NCBI RefSeq assembly: GCF_020509005.1
Contig: NC_063013.1
Location: forward strand, 1,736,001 to 1,800,000
Reading direction: 5' to 3'
From: Fulvia fulva
Lineage: Eukaryota > Ascomycota > Dothideomycetes > Mycosphaerellales > Mycosphaerellaceae
DNA length: 64,000 bases
The notes beneath the pieces are model-generated. The model saw nothing but the letters and a program-made list of their open reading frames with translations, was not told the origin of the DNA and made no database searches. Position 1 is the stretch's first letter. Each line of letters begins with the position of its first letter. A program made the translations under genes and the position numbers. Below, in pieces: positions 9,395 to 18,172 of this stretch.

Positions 9395-11023
9395 ATGGAC
9401 GATCCACCTCAGCCAGATCCACCTCAGCCAGTCGACGAATTTGGCCTCCCGCCTCCAACAGAACGCGAGCCAACTGCGGATGACCCAGAGCCTGAGCCTG
9501 AACCTGAAGGTGAGTTGGTGACCATCAAGCGGAAGCCAACATCTTTGCTGACAGTCCCAGCGGCACCTCCACCTGAACCACCTGCGGATGACCCAGCACC
9601 TGAACCTGAAGGTGAGCTGGAAGCTCTCATGTGGAGGCCAACATTGTTGTTAACAGCCCCAGCAGTTCCTGAACCTGAACCTGCACCACCTGCGGATGAC
9701 CCAGCGCCTGAATCTGAAGGTGAGCTGGTAGCTATCAAGTGGAAGTCAACATGTTTGCTAACAGTCCCAGCGGTTCCTCCACCTGCACCCCCTTCCGTGG
9801 ACCCCGAGCATGTTGACGCCACGCCGGCAGTGGTCATAAAGGAGGATGACACCTTGAAGATTGTGCCAATAATCGAGCCGTCGCCATCACCTTCAGTCGA
9901 GCCTCCTCCTGTCGAGCCTCCTCCTGTCGAGCCTCCTCCTGTCGAGCCTCCTCCTGTCGAGCCTCCTCCTGTCGAGCCTCCCGCTGTCGAGCCTCCCGCT
10001 GTTGAGCCTCCTGTAGCAAAGGAACCCGAGGCACCGATTGCACCGGTCCCTGTACCAGACGACCATGGCGTTGCAGCCACGACTATCGAGACGACTAGCG
10101 TTGAGCCAGCAGCACTGGTCGTTCCACCCGAAGCACCTGTTGCCATTGAACAAGTTGCAAGCCATGAGGCTATAGCGCCTGAGCCTGTGCCTGTCGCTGT
10201 GATCGTTCCAGCAACAACCCGCGAAACACCCTTAGTCACGTCAGACATCACGCCAGCCCCCGCTGTAGAACAGGATGTCGTCCACCATGATACGGCTGCT
10301 ATAACGACATCTGGAACGGATACACCAGCCCCATCCACCCGCACCAATATCACTCGAATCACAGCTGCTAGCCTAGCGGATTTGCCGACGCCTACAGAGG
10401 TTTTCGCCGGACACGCCGCTGAGCATGCAACCACACTCACCATGAAGGATGGGGTCATCTTTCACGAGTCTGGCGAAGCTCTGTACAGAATCAACGACAG
10501 AACTTTTACCGATAAGCAAAACGCGCCAGTCTTCGATCTCCGCCGGGGACACTTCAGACGTTCAACGTGGAAGGTGAAGCCGAAGGTCACGAAGAGCGAC
10601 AAGAAGAGCGACACGAAGAGCGACACGAAGAGCGTCACGACGAGCAAAATCCGAATCAGAGCTCGACAGCACTACGGTGTCTTCAAAGTGCCAATGCCGC
10701 CCATGAGTACAGGTGGTCACAAAAACCGCGAAGCCGTCCTGCACGCTAACCAACTTCGTCTTGGAGCAACCAAGTCGGCGTTTGAGAACAAAGCCATTGT
10801 TGGTATGGTCGACAATGACAAGATGCACGTTGCCAAAGGTTTCGATCTTGCACTCGCAGGAGCAATATGGAAGGCACAAACGGATACATCCCAGAAGCAT
10901 GCCCGCCGTCAGTCTGCTTTTGCTAAACTGAAGACCAAGAAATTGACAAAGAAACCCAAAGTGAAGTCGACCAAGTCGAGCAAGTCGAACAAGTCGAGCA
11001 GCCACTCGGCGGCCACAGTTTGA
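9395..11023 (+). CDS. Low-complexity Pro/Glu-rich protein with basic C terminus
   Basis: The frame is intronless; I chose the ATG at 9395 (MDDPPQPDPP) over an upstream in-frame ATG at 9305, giving 542 residues. Residues about 25-135 hold three imperfect copies of a roughly 35-residue module of the form PADDPAPEPEGEL, then IKWKPT, then LLTVPAV. Next comes a run of PPVEP repeats encoded by a 15-base minisatellite, then an Ala/Val/Pro-rich spacer. Residues about 350-385 contain a compact segment (GVIFHESGEALYRIND, RTFTDKQNAPVFDLRR) that weakly recalls LURP-one/Tubby-C-like folds. The C terminus is lysine-rich with KSD/KST repeats. No signal peptide or membrane helix. I do not recognise the gene. 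Its retained frame and non-random third positions support a real coding sequence. Confidence 0.6.
   Translation: MDDPPQPDPPQPVDEFGLPPPTEREPTADDPEPEPEPEGELVTIKRKPTSLLTVPAAPPPEPPADDPAPEPEGELEALMWRPTLLLTAPAVPEPEPAPPADDPAPESEGELVAIKWKSTCLLTVPAVPPPAPPSVDPEHVDATPAVVIKEDDTLKIVPIIEPSPSPSVEPPPVEPPPVEPPPVEPPPVEPPPVEPPAVEPPAVEPPVAKEPEAPIAPVPVPDDHGVAATTIETTSVEPAALVVPPEAPVAIEQVASHEAIAPEPVPVAVIVPATTRETPLVTSDITPAPAVEQDVVHHDTAAITTSGTDTPAPSTRTNITRITAASLADLPTPTEVFAGHAAEHATTLTMKDGVIFHESGEALYRINDRTFTDKQNAPVFDLRRGHFRRSTWKVKPKVTKSDKKSDTKSDTKSVTTSKIRIRARQHYGVFKVPMPPMSTGGHKNREAVLHANQLRLGATKSAFENKAIVGMVDNDKMHVAKGFDLALAGAIWKAQTDTSQKHARRQSAFAKLKTKKLTKKPKVKSTKSSKSNKSSSHSAATV
9896..10015 (+). repeat. 15-base coding minisatellite (VEPPP unit)
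   Basis: Five perfect GTCGAGCCTCCTCCT units (9896-9970), then two GTCGAGCCTCCCGCT units and a degenerate last one. The array keeps the reading frame of the surrounding gene, so copy-number change would only lengthen or shorten the PPVEP stretch. Confidence 0.9.
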
Positions 11024-11158
11024 TGTGGCTTCGCTTTGTACCTAATGTCTCTTGGTGGCAAGTGCTTGTACCTAGGATTGGATCTATAATACTTCTGGAC
11101 TTATCTACAAATATCGATCCCTATGATGATGGAATGGAATGTGCATCTCACAAGCCTT

Positions 11159-11475
11159 TCAGTGGTGCCTGTTTCTGTCAGCCAGTCTATTGTTCTCGAG
11201 ATAGACCTCGATCTGGTTTGTCATCTTGTGATCGACATCCTTGCAACACGCACACGCGATCAACCCAACGATACCGAAGGCCATTGAGACCATCACGACA
11301 ACGAAGATTGCATGGCAGTAAGCTTCGTTCAGAGCAGAGCTGGCCGCTGCAACGATGTTCGCCGGGTACGAGGAGATCTCCGTCGTGCTGACGACCGCCA
11401 TCAGCTGGGAGAGCTGATCTTGGAGTAGACCCGCGGCCAGTACGGCTTTCGGTACGCGCTTCGCAGTCATGATGG
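11159..11475 (-). pseudogene. TRI12-family MFS transporter, C-terminal fragment
   Basis: On the minus strand the frame reads from about KRVPKAVLAAG to NRLADRNRHH and stops at 11159. It has the signature of the last part of a TRI12/siderophore-type major facilitator: a periplasmic-loop-like VPKAVLAAGL, then LNEAYCHAIF, a last membrane helix, and the tail CKDVDHKMTNQIEVYLEN. The rest of the transporter (about 450 residues) is absent. The fragment joins in frame to the rhodopsin-fold reading immediately upstream, so it is not a separate gene with its own start. I take it as the residue of a deleted transporter gene. The family assignment rests on the VDHKMTN...LEN tail, typical of TRI12 members. 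Confidence 0.7.
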
Positions 11476-12319
11476 TTGCCACGATGACGAAAAAACCCAG
11501 CGAGAACAAGCCGATCAGAACGATCTTCTGCTACAAGGGCACTTTGACCTTGAACAGAAGTGGCATTGGTAGTATGATAATACCGAGATCCGTGAGGCTG
11601 TTGAGCACCGCAATCACGATGTAACTGGGCGTGCGGACAGTGCAGTTGTCTAATCCTGTGTCAGTAGATATTCGATCCTCTTCGCGTGTTGCGCTCATTC
11701 CTACCTCCAGCATACGCCTTGACTTGCCACGATCTCGATGCTGGCATGCATATGCAGACGTGTGTAAGGACACAGGCTAGCCAGGTACAGAATGTGAAGA
11801 TGGAGAAAGCCTTGACGGCCACTTCTTGTCGCGCAACGCCGGTCCTACCACAGTCAGTATCTAAACAGTCCATCGCCTCGGCTCCATCTTACCCAAGCTT
11901 GACGTAAATGGTCCACAACACGCCTTCCAGCGACCAGATCAAACTGATATACCATATCCAATTCATGAAAGCCAGCTTCGAGCCCAACGTCACGGCTGGA
12001 ACCTGACTGTCGGGGATCAACATGGCCGTCTCCTCGTTGAGGCCGATGTTGTTGCCCAGCTGCGTAAAGTTGTATATGCCGGCGGTCTCCAGTGTGTAAA
12101 AGATCTATCGTGGCGATCAGCAAACACTCATCGAGCAGCCCAGCAACAGCAACTACTCACCAACGCAAGGCCTGCGAATGCATCTCCGATGTCCAGATTC
12201 CTGATTCCGAAGAACTTTAATCTGGCGTAGAACCGCAGCAGTATGAAACATATGCTGACACCGTATTCTGACCAGACTTCTCTGAACAGAGCATCCGTCG
12301 AAGGTACACCTGAGGACAT
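11476..12319 (-). pseudogene. PTH11/SatP-type rhodopsin-fold membrane protein, interrupted by an in-frame stop
   Basis: Four exons fit with matching phases: 12319-12161, 12104-11893, 11844-11705 and 11655 onward, with introns of 56, 48 and 49 bases. The protein starts MSSGVPSTDALFREVW and shows the fungal integral-membrane (Rhodopsin, PF20684-type) layout: LLRFYARLK, the ETAGIYNFTQ loop, WSLEGVLWTIYVKL, a CMPASRSWQV loop, DNCTV and LPMPLLFKVKVPL. A TAG at 11531-11533 ends it at 211 residues, just before QKIVLIG and LFSLGFFVIVATIM, which continue the helix in the same frame. The frame then passes into the transporter fragment. Splice sites look intact, so decay is probably recent; a base error at the TAG is the alternative. 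It diverges from the dehydrogenase starting at 12691. Confidence 0.72.
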
Positions 12320-12690
12320 TGCGGCCAGCTGTTAGTAATGCACACCATAACACGAGCGCCTGAATCGATGCTCGAACGGTGTGTCCAGACTGAACCCGTG
12401 AGCCAGCCAGGTAGGTGTGAGCTGAATCTCCGACGATGAAGACATCTTTGATGCTTCGAAATACTCGAGCCTTGTCTCATAGCCTACCTCTTTCCGGAAA
12501 ACGTCTCATGAAGCTAACATCGCTTATCGAAGTGTAGCAGCCTAACATTTAGCCATGTCCACATCAGACGGACGGTGCCAGTCGTTGCTAGCTATAGGCT
12601 CTGACCTCTCTCTGTGATCGAGCGCACCTCAGCATCTAAGCGGAGCTGCGAAAGCCATTCCTCCCAGTCGAACGCACAGCATCGAACAGT

Positions 12691-13620
12691 ATGGCGGAGA
12701 ACAAGGTCGCGATTATCACAGGAGGCGGTACGTGATGCGAGCAGACTCATCAGTGCCGGCATCTGACATAATTCGCAGCCAGTGGCATGGGCCTCGCCGT
12801 TACGCAGGCACTCGTCGAGCGTGGTGACTGGACTGTTCACGTTATCGATGTCAGTCAACCGCGACTTGATGAGGTCGAGAAGTCATCGTCTAGGATCAAG
12901 TCGCACAAAGCCGACGTGACGGACTACGACCAACTGGCATCGGTCTTGCCGAAGGTCTTCGAGAGCAGTCATCGACGAAATATCGATTTTGTGTTTGCGA
13001 ATGCAGGCGTGATCGAGTCACAGGACTTTTACAAGACTCAAAGGACAGATCCACTACCGCCGCCAGACCTTCGATCGATAGACGTTGATCTGAAGGGCTT
13101 GATCCTGACCTGCTACCTTGCTCAGCACTACTTCCGCCGCAGTGAGCACAAAGGAAAGGGAGCCAGCCTGATTCTGACAGCGAGCTGTGGTGGCTTTTAC
13201 CCCTCGCACTACTCCCCGATGTACACGGCCGCGAAGCGTAGGTTGCTACGAGTTGCATAATTTGCTTGTATACTGACGTGGGTTGCAGATGGCGTGGTAG
13301 GCTTCGGCCGCGCGATCGCGAACCGGTTCCTCCAAGATGGAATCCGTGTCAATAGCATATGTCCTGGCATTGTCGAAACCAACCTGACGGGTGAGGGTGG
13401 ATGGGCAGGCTTTCCTCCAGCCCTGTTCACTCCAGCCAGCGATATTTCGAAAAAGGTCCTCCGTCTTGTCGATGGTGGTGCGCCACTCACTGACGATTTT
13501 GGGACCACCATCCCGGCCAACAAGCTATACGGCCTCGCTCTTGAGATCAACAAAGGTCGCATCTATGTATCTTCCCCCACAGGTCATATCCGGAGTATTG
13601 TGGGGCGAAAGCAGCTATGA
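12691..13620 (+). CDS. Short-chain dehydrogenase/reductase, 3' end probably replaced
   Basis: Exons 12691-12727, 12779-13237 and 13289-13620 (introns of 51 and 51 bases, GTACGT and GTAGGT donors) give 275 residues. The classical SDR features are present: TGGASGMG at residues 10-17 for NAD(P) binding, a VIDVSQ strand, FANAGV, LTAS with the catalytic Ser, and YTAAK as the YxxxK pair near 161-165, then NSICPGIVETN. The reading follows the family up to about ANKLYGLALEINKGRIYV and then changes to an unrelated 16-residue tail, where the middle of a second SDR begins in another frame. About 20-25 residues of the normal C terminus are therefore missing. The active site is complete, so a working enzyme cannot be excluded. 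Substrate unknown. Confidence 0.7.
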
Positions 13621-14030
13621 TACAGTACGTGAGAGGCGTGGCACCGTTGTTGAAGGCGAAGGAGGGGATCTATGTGAACTGTGTGCTACCGGGAGCTGTG
13701 CAAACGCCCATCGTCCCACAGGAGATGATTGAGGCTATGACGCCGGAATGGTGAGTGTCGTCCCTAGCCAACGGATCCAAAGCAATCTCGCTGATGGAGG
13801 ACTGCAGTGTTACACCAGTCGAGACGATCATCAAAGCGCACGACGAATTCATCGACGATGAGCGAGGCATGGCCGGGCAGACGCTGGAGGGATCTGCTGA
13901 CCAGTTGGTGTACTATGATATGCCAGAGCCAGGTAATGTTTATAAGACGAAGCGAGCCACGACGGTATGGGAACCACTTTTCCGCGCGATGGATGGCGAG
14001 AACTTAGACCTTCCAGATGCCATTTTGTAG
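13582..14030 (+). pseudogene. Second SDR, C-terminal half only
   Basis: In a different frame from the preceding SDR, from about 13582, the sequence reads SYPEYCGAKAAMIQYVRG, with a complete YxxxK motif (YCGAK), followed by NCVLPGAVQTPIVPQ and, across an intron at 13751-13807 (GTGAGT donor, CTGCAG acceptor), TPVETIIKAHDEF, a GSADQLVYYDM segment and a stop at 14028-14030. This matches the C-terminal half of a fungal SDR of the 15-hydroxyprostaglandin-dehydrogenase-like type. The N-terminal NAD-binding half is absent. A potential acceptor (CCCCACAG) lies exactly at the start of the homologous part, which suggests the break is at or near an old exon boundary. No start codon of its own is evident. 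Confidence 0.7.
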
Positions 14031-14095
14031 TAGGCAGAACCAATGGGTATCAAGCTATTACGATGTGACGCACCAAAAACTTCAGAAGCACTTTT

Positions 14096-16381
14096 TTAGT
14101 TGTTTCCTCTTCGACCACCTCTTTTACCTCTGTCCACATGGGCCTTGAGGATTCTGCGGTGCTCCACCAGACTTCTCTTTCCTTTTCTCTTCGCCTTACC
14201 AAGTGTCATCATGAAGTTCTTCTTACGTGCCTTCTCCTTGTTGGTGGTGCTCTTGCCCTCGGCTTCCTTCTTCTCCTTTCTGCGTGCTGTGGTCGAGCGG
14301 TGGTCGTTGCCGTCCTCCTTATCACCCTTGGCCATCCGGATCTTCTCTTCCTTGGTCAGCTTCTCGCCGTACTTAGCAAGACCCGCAATCTGCTCGGCTG
14401 TGACTTCGTCATCGGCATGTCGATTGGAACGCGCGGCTTCTTGCTGTTGCTGAAGCTTGCGACGTTTGGCAGTAGGCATGGCTGCTGTGATCGCTGCTGT
14501 TTGGCGTAGTTCTTTTAGTTTCTCGAGATCGGCGGGTGTCAATATCCTGGTCGTAGCGAGTTTGGACATGCGTGCTTCCTCGCGTTTCAGGGCTGCCTCT
14601 GGCTCCAAGGAAGCAGTCTGCCTGCTCTTCGCTTCGTCAACGTCGTCTCCCTCATCAGCATCTTGCTCGTTCTTATTCTCTTTGTCGGAGTCTTTCGATC
14701 CAGCCTTGGCTTTCTTCCCAGCGGGCTTGTCGTCTTCAGAATCTGAGATCTCAATGTCTTCGCCTTCACTCTCAACATTGATCCAGCCGCCATCACTTTC
14801 ACTGTCATCACTCTGGGCATCCCAATTCTTCCAGGCCTCCTCGTCGTCATCACTGTCAATGCCCTGCTCCTCTCGCCACTTCTCCAACAGCTCGATGCCT
14901 TCGATGCCCCCTCCGTCAACCTCGCCGAATCTTGGACCCTGGTTCTCGCCTACTCTCAGCTTGAGCGCAGCATCGCGCCCCCGGTCTTTCTTCTTCAACA
15001 TCTGCGCGCCGACGTCTCTGTACAGCGAAAGCAGACCTCTAGCTGCCATCTGCACACCCTTGTCCTTACTCTTTCGATACTGGACAAGATCTTGCAGAAG
15101 AGTCTCCGTCATGGCTAGTGGTTGTCGAACACAGATCTCGCGAATGCCGTTGAGACCTGCTGATGCAACCTCTGATGCTGCAGCTTCCGAAACAAACTCG
15201 TTCGCAATCTTCTGTACAAGGGGCTCCAGAACATCAGGTGGGACCAAGCTGTGTGTAGCCTGAGCCAAATTCGCAAGAAAGCTGGTCACAGAAGGTTGCT
15301 TCGGCGACAAGAATCTGATGAAGTAAGAGTACAACGGAATTATGGTCAGCTTGTGCAGACCAGTGAGTCGACTGACGAGCTGCAACACGAACAGCTTTTG
15401 CTCAAGCACCAGCCGCACCTTTGGTTGAGCTGGCTGGAGATGCTGCTGGAACAGCTTCTCTGCGAATCCCTGCGGATCGTGCAGCAGATGCAGCGCGCTG
15501 AAGTTGAGTGTCTGGTGCGTGTTCTTCCTCTTCTCCTTGCGCTTCACCTTGGCTTGCGCGGCCTTGATTTCCTTGTTTCGCTTCGTAGATTTCTTGTTGA
15601 TGCCGACCTGGTGCTTGATCTTGGCCACATCCACATCGCTCTCATCATCACTCTCCTCGGCAGCTTGCTCTCGCTCCTGGTCCGATCCCAGGAAGAAGCG
15701 GACGCCGCTTGTCACGACTTTCGAATCCTGACTGAGGGCAGCGATCTCCATGACACTCACAGCTTTTGCATCTGCCCAGACCTGTCTCTTCCAGAGCTCT
15801 CGCGTAAGCTTGACTGCCCATAGTCCCTTTGGCGATGCTGGATCGTCTGCAATGGCATTGTAGCATATCGTCTGGATGTTGCGATTCAGCTTGTGGTTCT
15901 TGGTCTTGCTGTTGGCTGTGCGCAGATCTGAAACGATTTTCTGGAAACACAGTGCTCGTAGTGCTTTCGAGGGTGTGGAGAGGAGCAGCTTCCATAGTGT
16001 ATTGAGCAGGGTATTCGAGTCTACAATCTCCTTCTTTCGCAAGAGCACGATGCTGCCTACGATCTTGTCTCTGAGCTCGGGATCCAGCGATGCATGGTGC
16101 AATTCGATCAAGTTGATGAGGTCCTTTGGGAAGTCGGCAGTCAGGTCAGGGTAACAGTCGGCGACGTGAGCAACGAAGTCGATGAGGTTTCGCAGTGATA
16201 CTACGCCGTTGTCGCCGGTAGTGGTGGGCGACTGCAGCAGGATCTCTTTGATCGAGACATATTGCCCGTACTGGTTTGCGAAGTCCTGGCGGTAAGACGT
16301 GGGATCTCGTCGAATCTTATCCTGGAGTGCCGGCAGATCCGCCTCGACCTTCTCCAAAGCAGCGATCTTGCGCTTCGGCAT
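14096..16381 (-). CDS. SDA1: Sda1, 60S ribosomal subunit biogenesis/export protein
   Basis: A 761-residue intronless protein, the usual length for fungal Sda1. I place the start at 16381 (MPKRKIAALEK); an in-frame ATG 27 codons upstream would add a basic, non-conserved stretch. The N-terminal half is the helical NUC130/Sda1 region (LPALQDKIRRDPTSY, LRNLIDFVAHVADCYP, LNTLWKLLLSTPSKALRALCFQKIVSDL). The centre holds NFSALHLLHDPQGFAEKLF. After an acidic stretch (about 510-600) comes a basic C-terminal tail with ILTPADLEKLKELR and a closing KRGGRRGNN. Sda1 is nucleolar/nucleoplasmic, binds pre-60S particles, and in yeast is also needed for passage through START. Nothing odd is visible. Confidence 0.92.
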   Translation of the reverse strand: MPKRKIAALEKVEADLPALQDKIRRDPTSYRQDFANQYGQYVSIKEILLQSPTTTGDNGVVSLRNLIDFVAHVADCYPDLTADFPKDLINLIELHHASLDPELRDKIVGSIVLLRKKEIVDSNTLLNTLWKLLLSTPSKALRALCFQKIVSDLRTANSKTKNHKLNRNIQTICYNAIADDPASPKGLWAVKLTRELWKRQVWADAKAVSVMEIAALSQDSKVVTSGVRFFLGSDQEREQAAEESDDESDVDVAKIKHQVGINKKSTKRNKEIKAAQAKVKRKEKRKNTHQTLNFSALHLLHDPQGFAEKLFQQHLQPAQPKVRLVLEQKLFVLQLVSRLTGLHKLTIIPLYSYFIRFLSPKQPSVTSFLANLAQATHSLVPPDVLEPLVQKIANEFVSEAAASEVASAGLNGIREICVRQPLAMTETLLQDLVQYRKSKDKGVQMAARGLLSLYRDVGAQMLKKKDRGRDAALKLRVGENQGPRFGEVDGGGIEGIELLEKWREEQGIDSDDDEEAWKNWDAQSDDSESDGGWINVESEGEDIEISDSEDDKPAGKKAKAGSKDSDKENKNEQDADEGDDVDEAKSRQTASLEPEAALKREEARMSKLATTRILTPADLEKLKELRQTAAITAAMPTAKRRKLQQQQEAARSNRHADDEVTAEQIAGLAKYGEKLTKEEKIRMAKGDKEDGNDHRSTTARRKEKKEAEGKSTTNKEKARKKNFMMTLGKAKRKGKRSLVEHRRILKAHVDRGKRGGRRGNN

Positions 16382-16851
16382 CTTGAACGCGACTATCACG
16401 AGACGTGATGTTGTTGTCTGCGCTCTTCGCCTCGTTCGGCCTTGCCTCCAAATTTCTGACATCTCCAGCTCTGTCTCGGCTGAATTGATCCGCCGGCAGC
16501 GGGCCGCCTATCGCAAAACTTTATATTCTATCTCGATTCTCGATTCTCGAGACTCGAGTCGTCCAGGAACCGTCTTCCGTTCGCTCTCGCTCCCGAGGTC
16601 AACATCATCGGGCTGGTCGTCTTCCGCCATGCCATTTCCATGGCACCCACCATGCGTCTGCACGTACAAGGCTAGGTGATCTTCTAATCATTTTCTTCTA
16701 CATATCTTACACCCCACGCAGAATCCCGCGGCATAGATACTCCTCCCCCAGTTATCCTCCCCAAGCTTCGACATTACATACTACAAGGCCTAATAGCATA
16801 CGACACCGGCCAGGCCACATACCGACCCAAACATCATCTCTGCCAGCGAAC

Positions 16852-17967
16852 ATGTCTTCATTGGAAAACCCCGGTATCGAGGGCTTCAACACTATCAGCC
16901 CCCACCATTTCGCTATGTCGACCAGAGAACAAACACGCTGGTTCAGCAAAGTCACCTGCTCTCATTGTCTTCTGCACCTTCATGAGTGCTCAGCTCAAAC
17001 ATATCGCCAAGTACACCCAAGGCTATCAGGTGCTCTTTCCAGACTCTGCCATTCTTCTCGTGCAGTCTTCCATCAAAGACACATTTGCCAGCGGTCTGTG
17101 TCCTGCGAAGATATATCATTTGAATGCGGGCATTGCAGCAGGTAAGAACCGGCGGCTCGTGAGCTCCTGCTATGGAGAGCCTCACGAGGCAATGATTCGC
17201 CTGCCTGCTTGCAGTGTCCTCAAATCCATTGTATATCAATATGCTTCTAGTGCATCCCTTCTGACGTACGATAGATGCGAAGCAGGCTGATCGGTTGAAT
17301 GTGGCTGCCGCTGTGATCGTCAGCTATAAGGGCTCGTCAGACAAGGACAGGTGGGTGCCTTTTTCGAAACCGAGGGACTTTCGCCATTCCATTGGTTCTC
17401 CGTGCATGTATAACAGTAGCAGTATTCTGACAGTCTACATCTAGGCCGATCCTTCTCCACTCGATGTCAAACGGCGGCGGCATCGCTTCCACTCGCCTAG
17501 CCACAATCCTCAGAAATCAGGGACACGGGAAGATCTTCGACCGCCAGGTCCTCGACTGTCAGCCCAGTCGTCCTCACCGCGGACTCGGAATTCGAGCAAT
17601 GGTGATGCAACTGCCTAGCAACCCAATCATACGCTTCATCGGAACCTGGGTCCTTACTGCTTGGACCTACACCGGCTGGTTCCTGCATGTGACGCTGCTC
17701 AGACGGGAAGACATTATCTCACGTCTGCGACGACTCGAGAATGACCCTAATCTGTTCGATTTGAGCCTCGACAGGCTGTACATGTACACGAAACAGGACG
17801 CTCTCGTGCCGTGGAAAGAAGTCCATGAGCATGCGCAGGAGGCAAAGCGAGCGGGCTATCTTGTAACGGAAGATATCTTTGCAGAAGCTCCGCACTGCGC
17901 ACTAGTCAGGGAGGACGCGGACAGGTACTGGCGGCAGATTGAGGAATTGGCTCGTGGCCCAGCCTAA
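16852..17967 (+). CDS. PaxU/TMEM53-like DUF829 alpha/beta hydrolase, probable frameshift near the start
   Basis: Supported exons are 16926-17141, 17275-17350 and 17445-17967, with phases that agree. The protein shows PALIVFCTFM, AQLKHIAKYTQGYQ, AILLVQSSIKDT, the nucleophile elbow PILLHSMSNGGG, FDLSLDRLYMYTKQDALVPW with the acidic residue, and APHCALVRED with the His. This is the DUF829 (TMEM53, fungal PaxU) family; PaxU is encoded in paxilline clusters but most members have no known substrate. The start ATG at 16852 reads MSSLENPGIEGFNTISP and then leaves the frame. Dropping one C from the five-C run at 16899-16903 restores family-like sequence through SLCRPEN into SAKSPAL. A splice at 16874-16925 would also restore the frame (278 residues) but discards conserved-looking sequence. 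Confidence 0.7.
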
Positions 17968-18172
17968 GGCCAATCATGGGTGATAAGTTCAAGACGTGCT
18001 TGTGCTGACAAAACCTTGTGTATTGCAAAAAGACTTACATTACACCGTGCCCAGTTGTGTCGTAACGTTCAACGAGTAAATGCGCGCGTTAAATACAGGG
18101 TGTATCACGAAAAGGATCGACATCAACTGTCATATGCTCTCGGCCGTCACCTCATTACCTCCCTCGTTGCAC

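Noticed and set aside
9896..10015. CRISPR-like regular repeats
   Set aside because: Contiguous 15-base units without spacers, inside a coding frame, in a eukaryote.
9424..10458. 344-codon minus frame antisense to the proline-rich gene
   Set aside because: It is the Gly/Ser/Thr-rich shadow of Pro/Glu/Val codons of the plus-strand gene.
13620..13750. SDR-B as a normal downstream gene with its own start
   Set aside because: The only nearby ATG (in GAKAAM) lies after the catalytic Tyr and Lys, and the whole NAD-binding half is missing.
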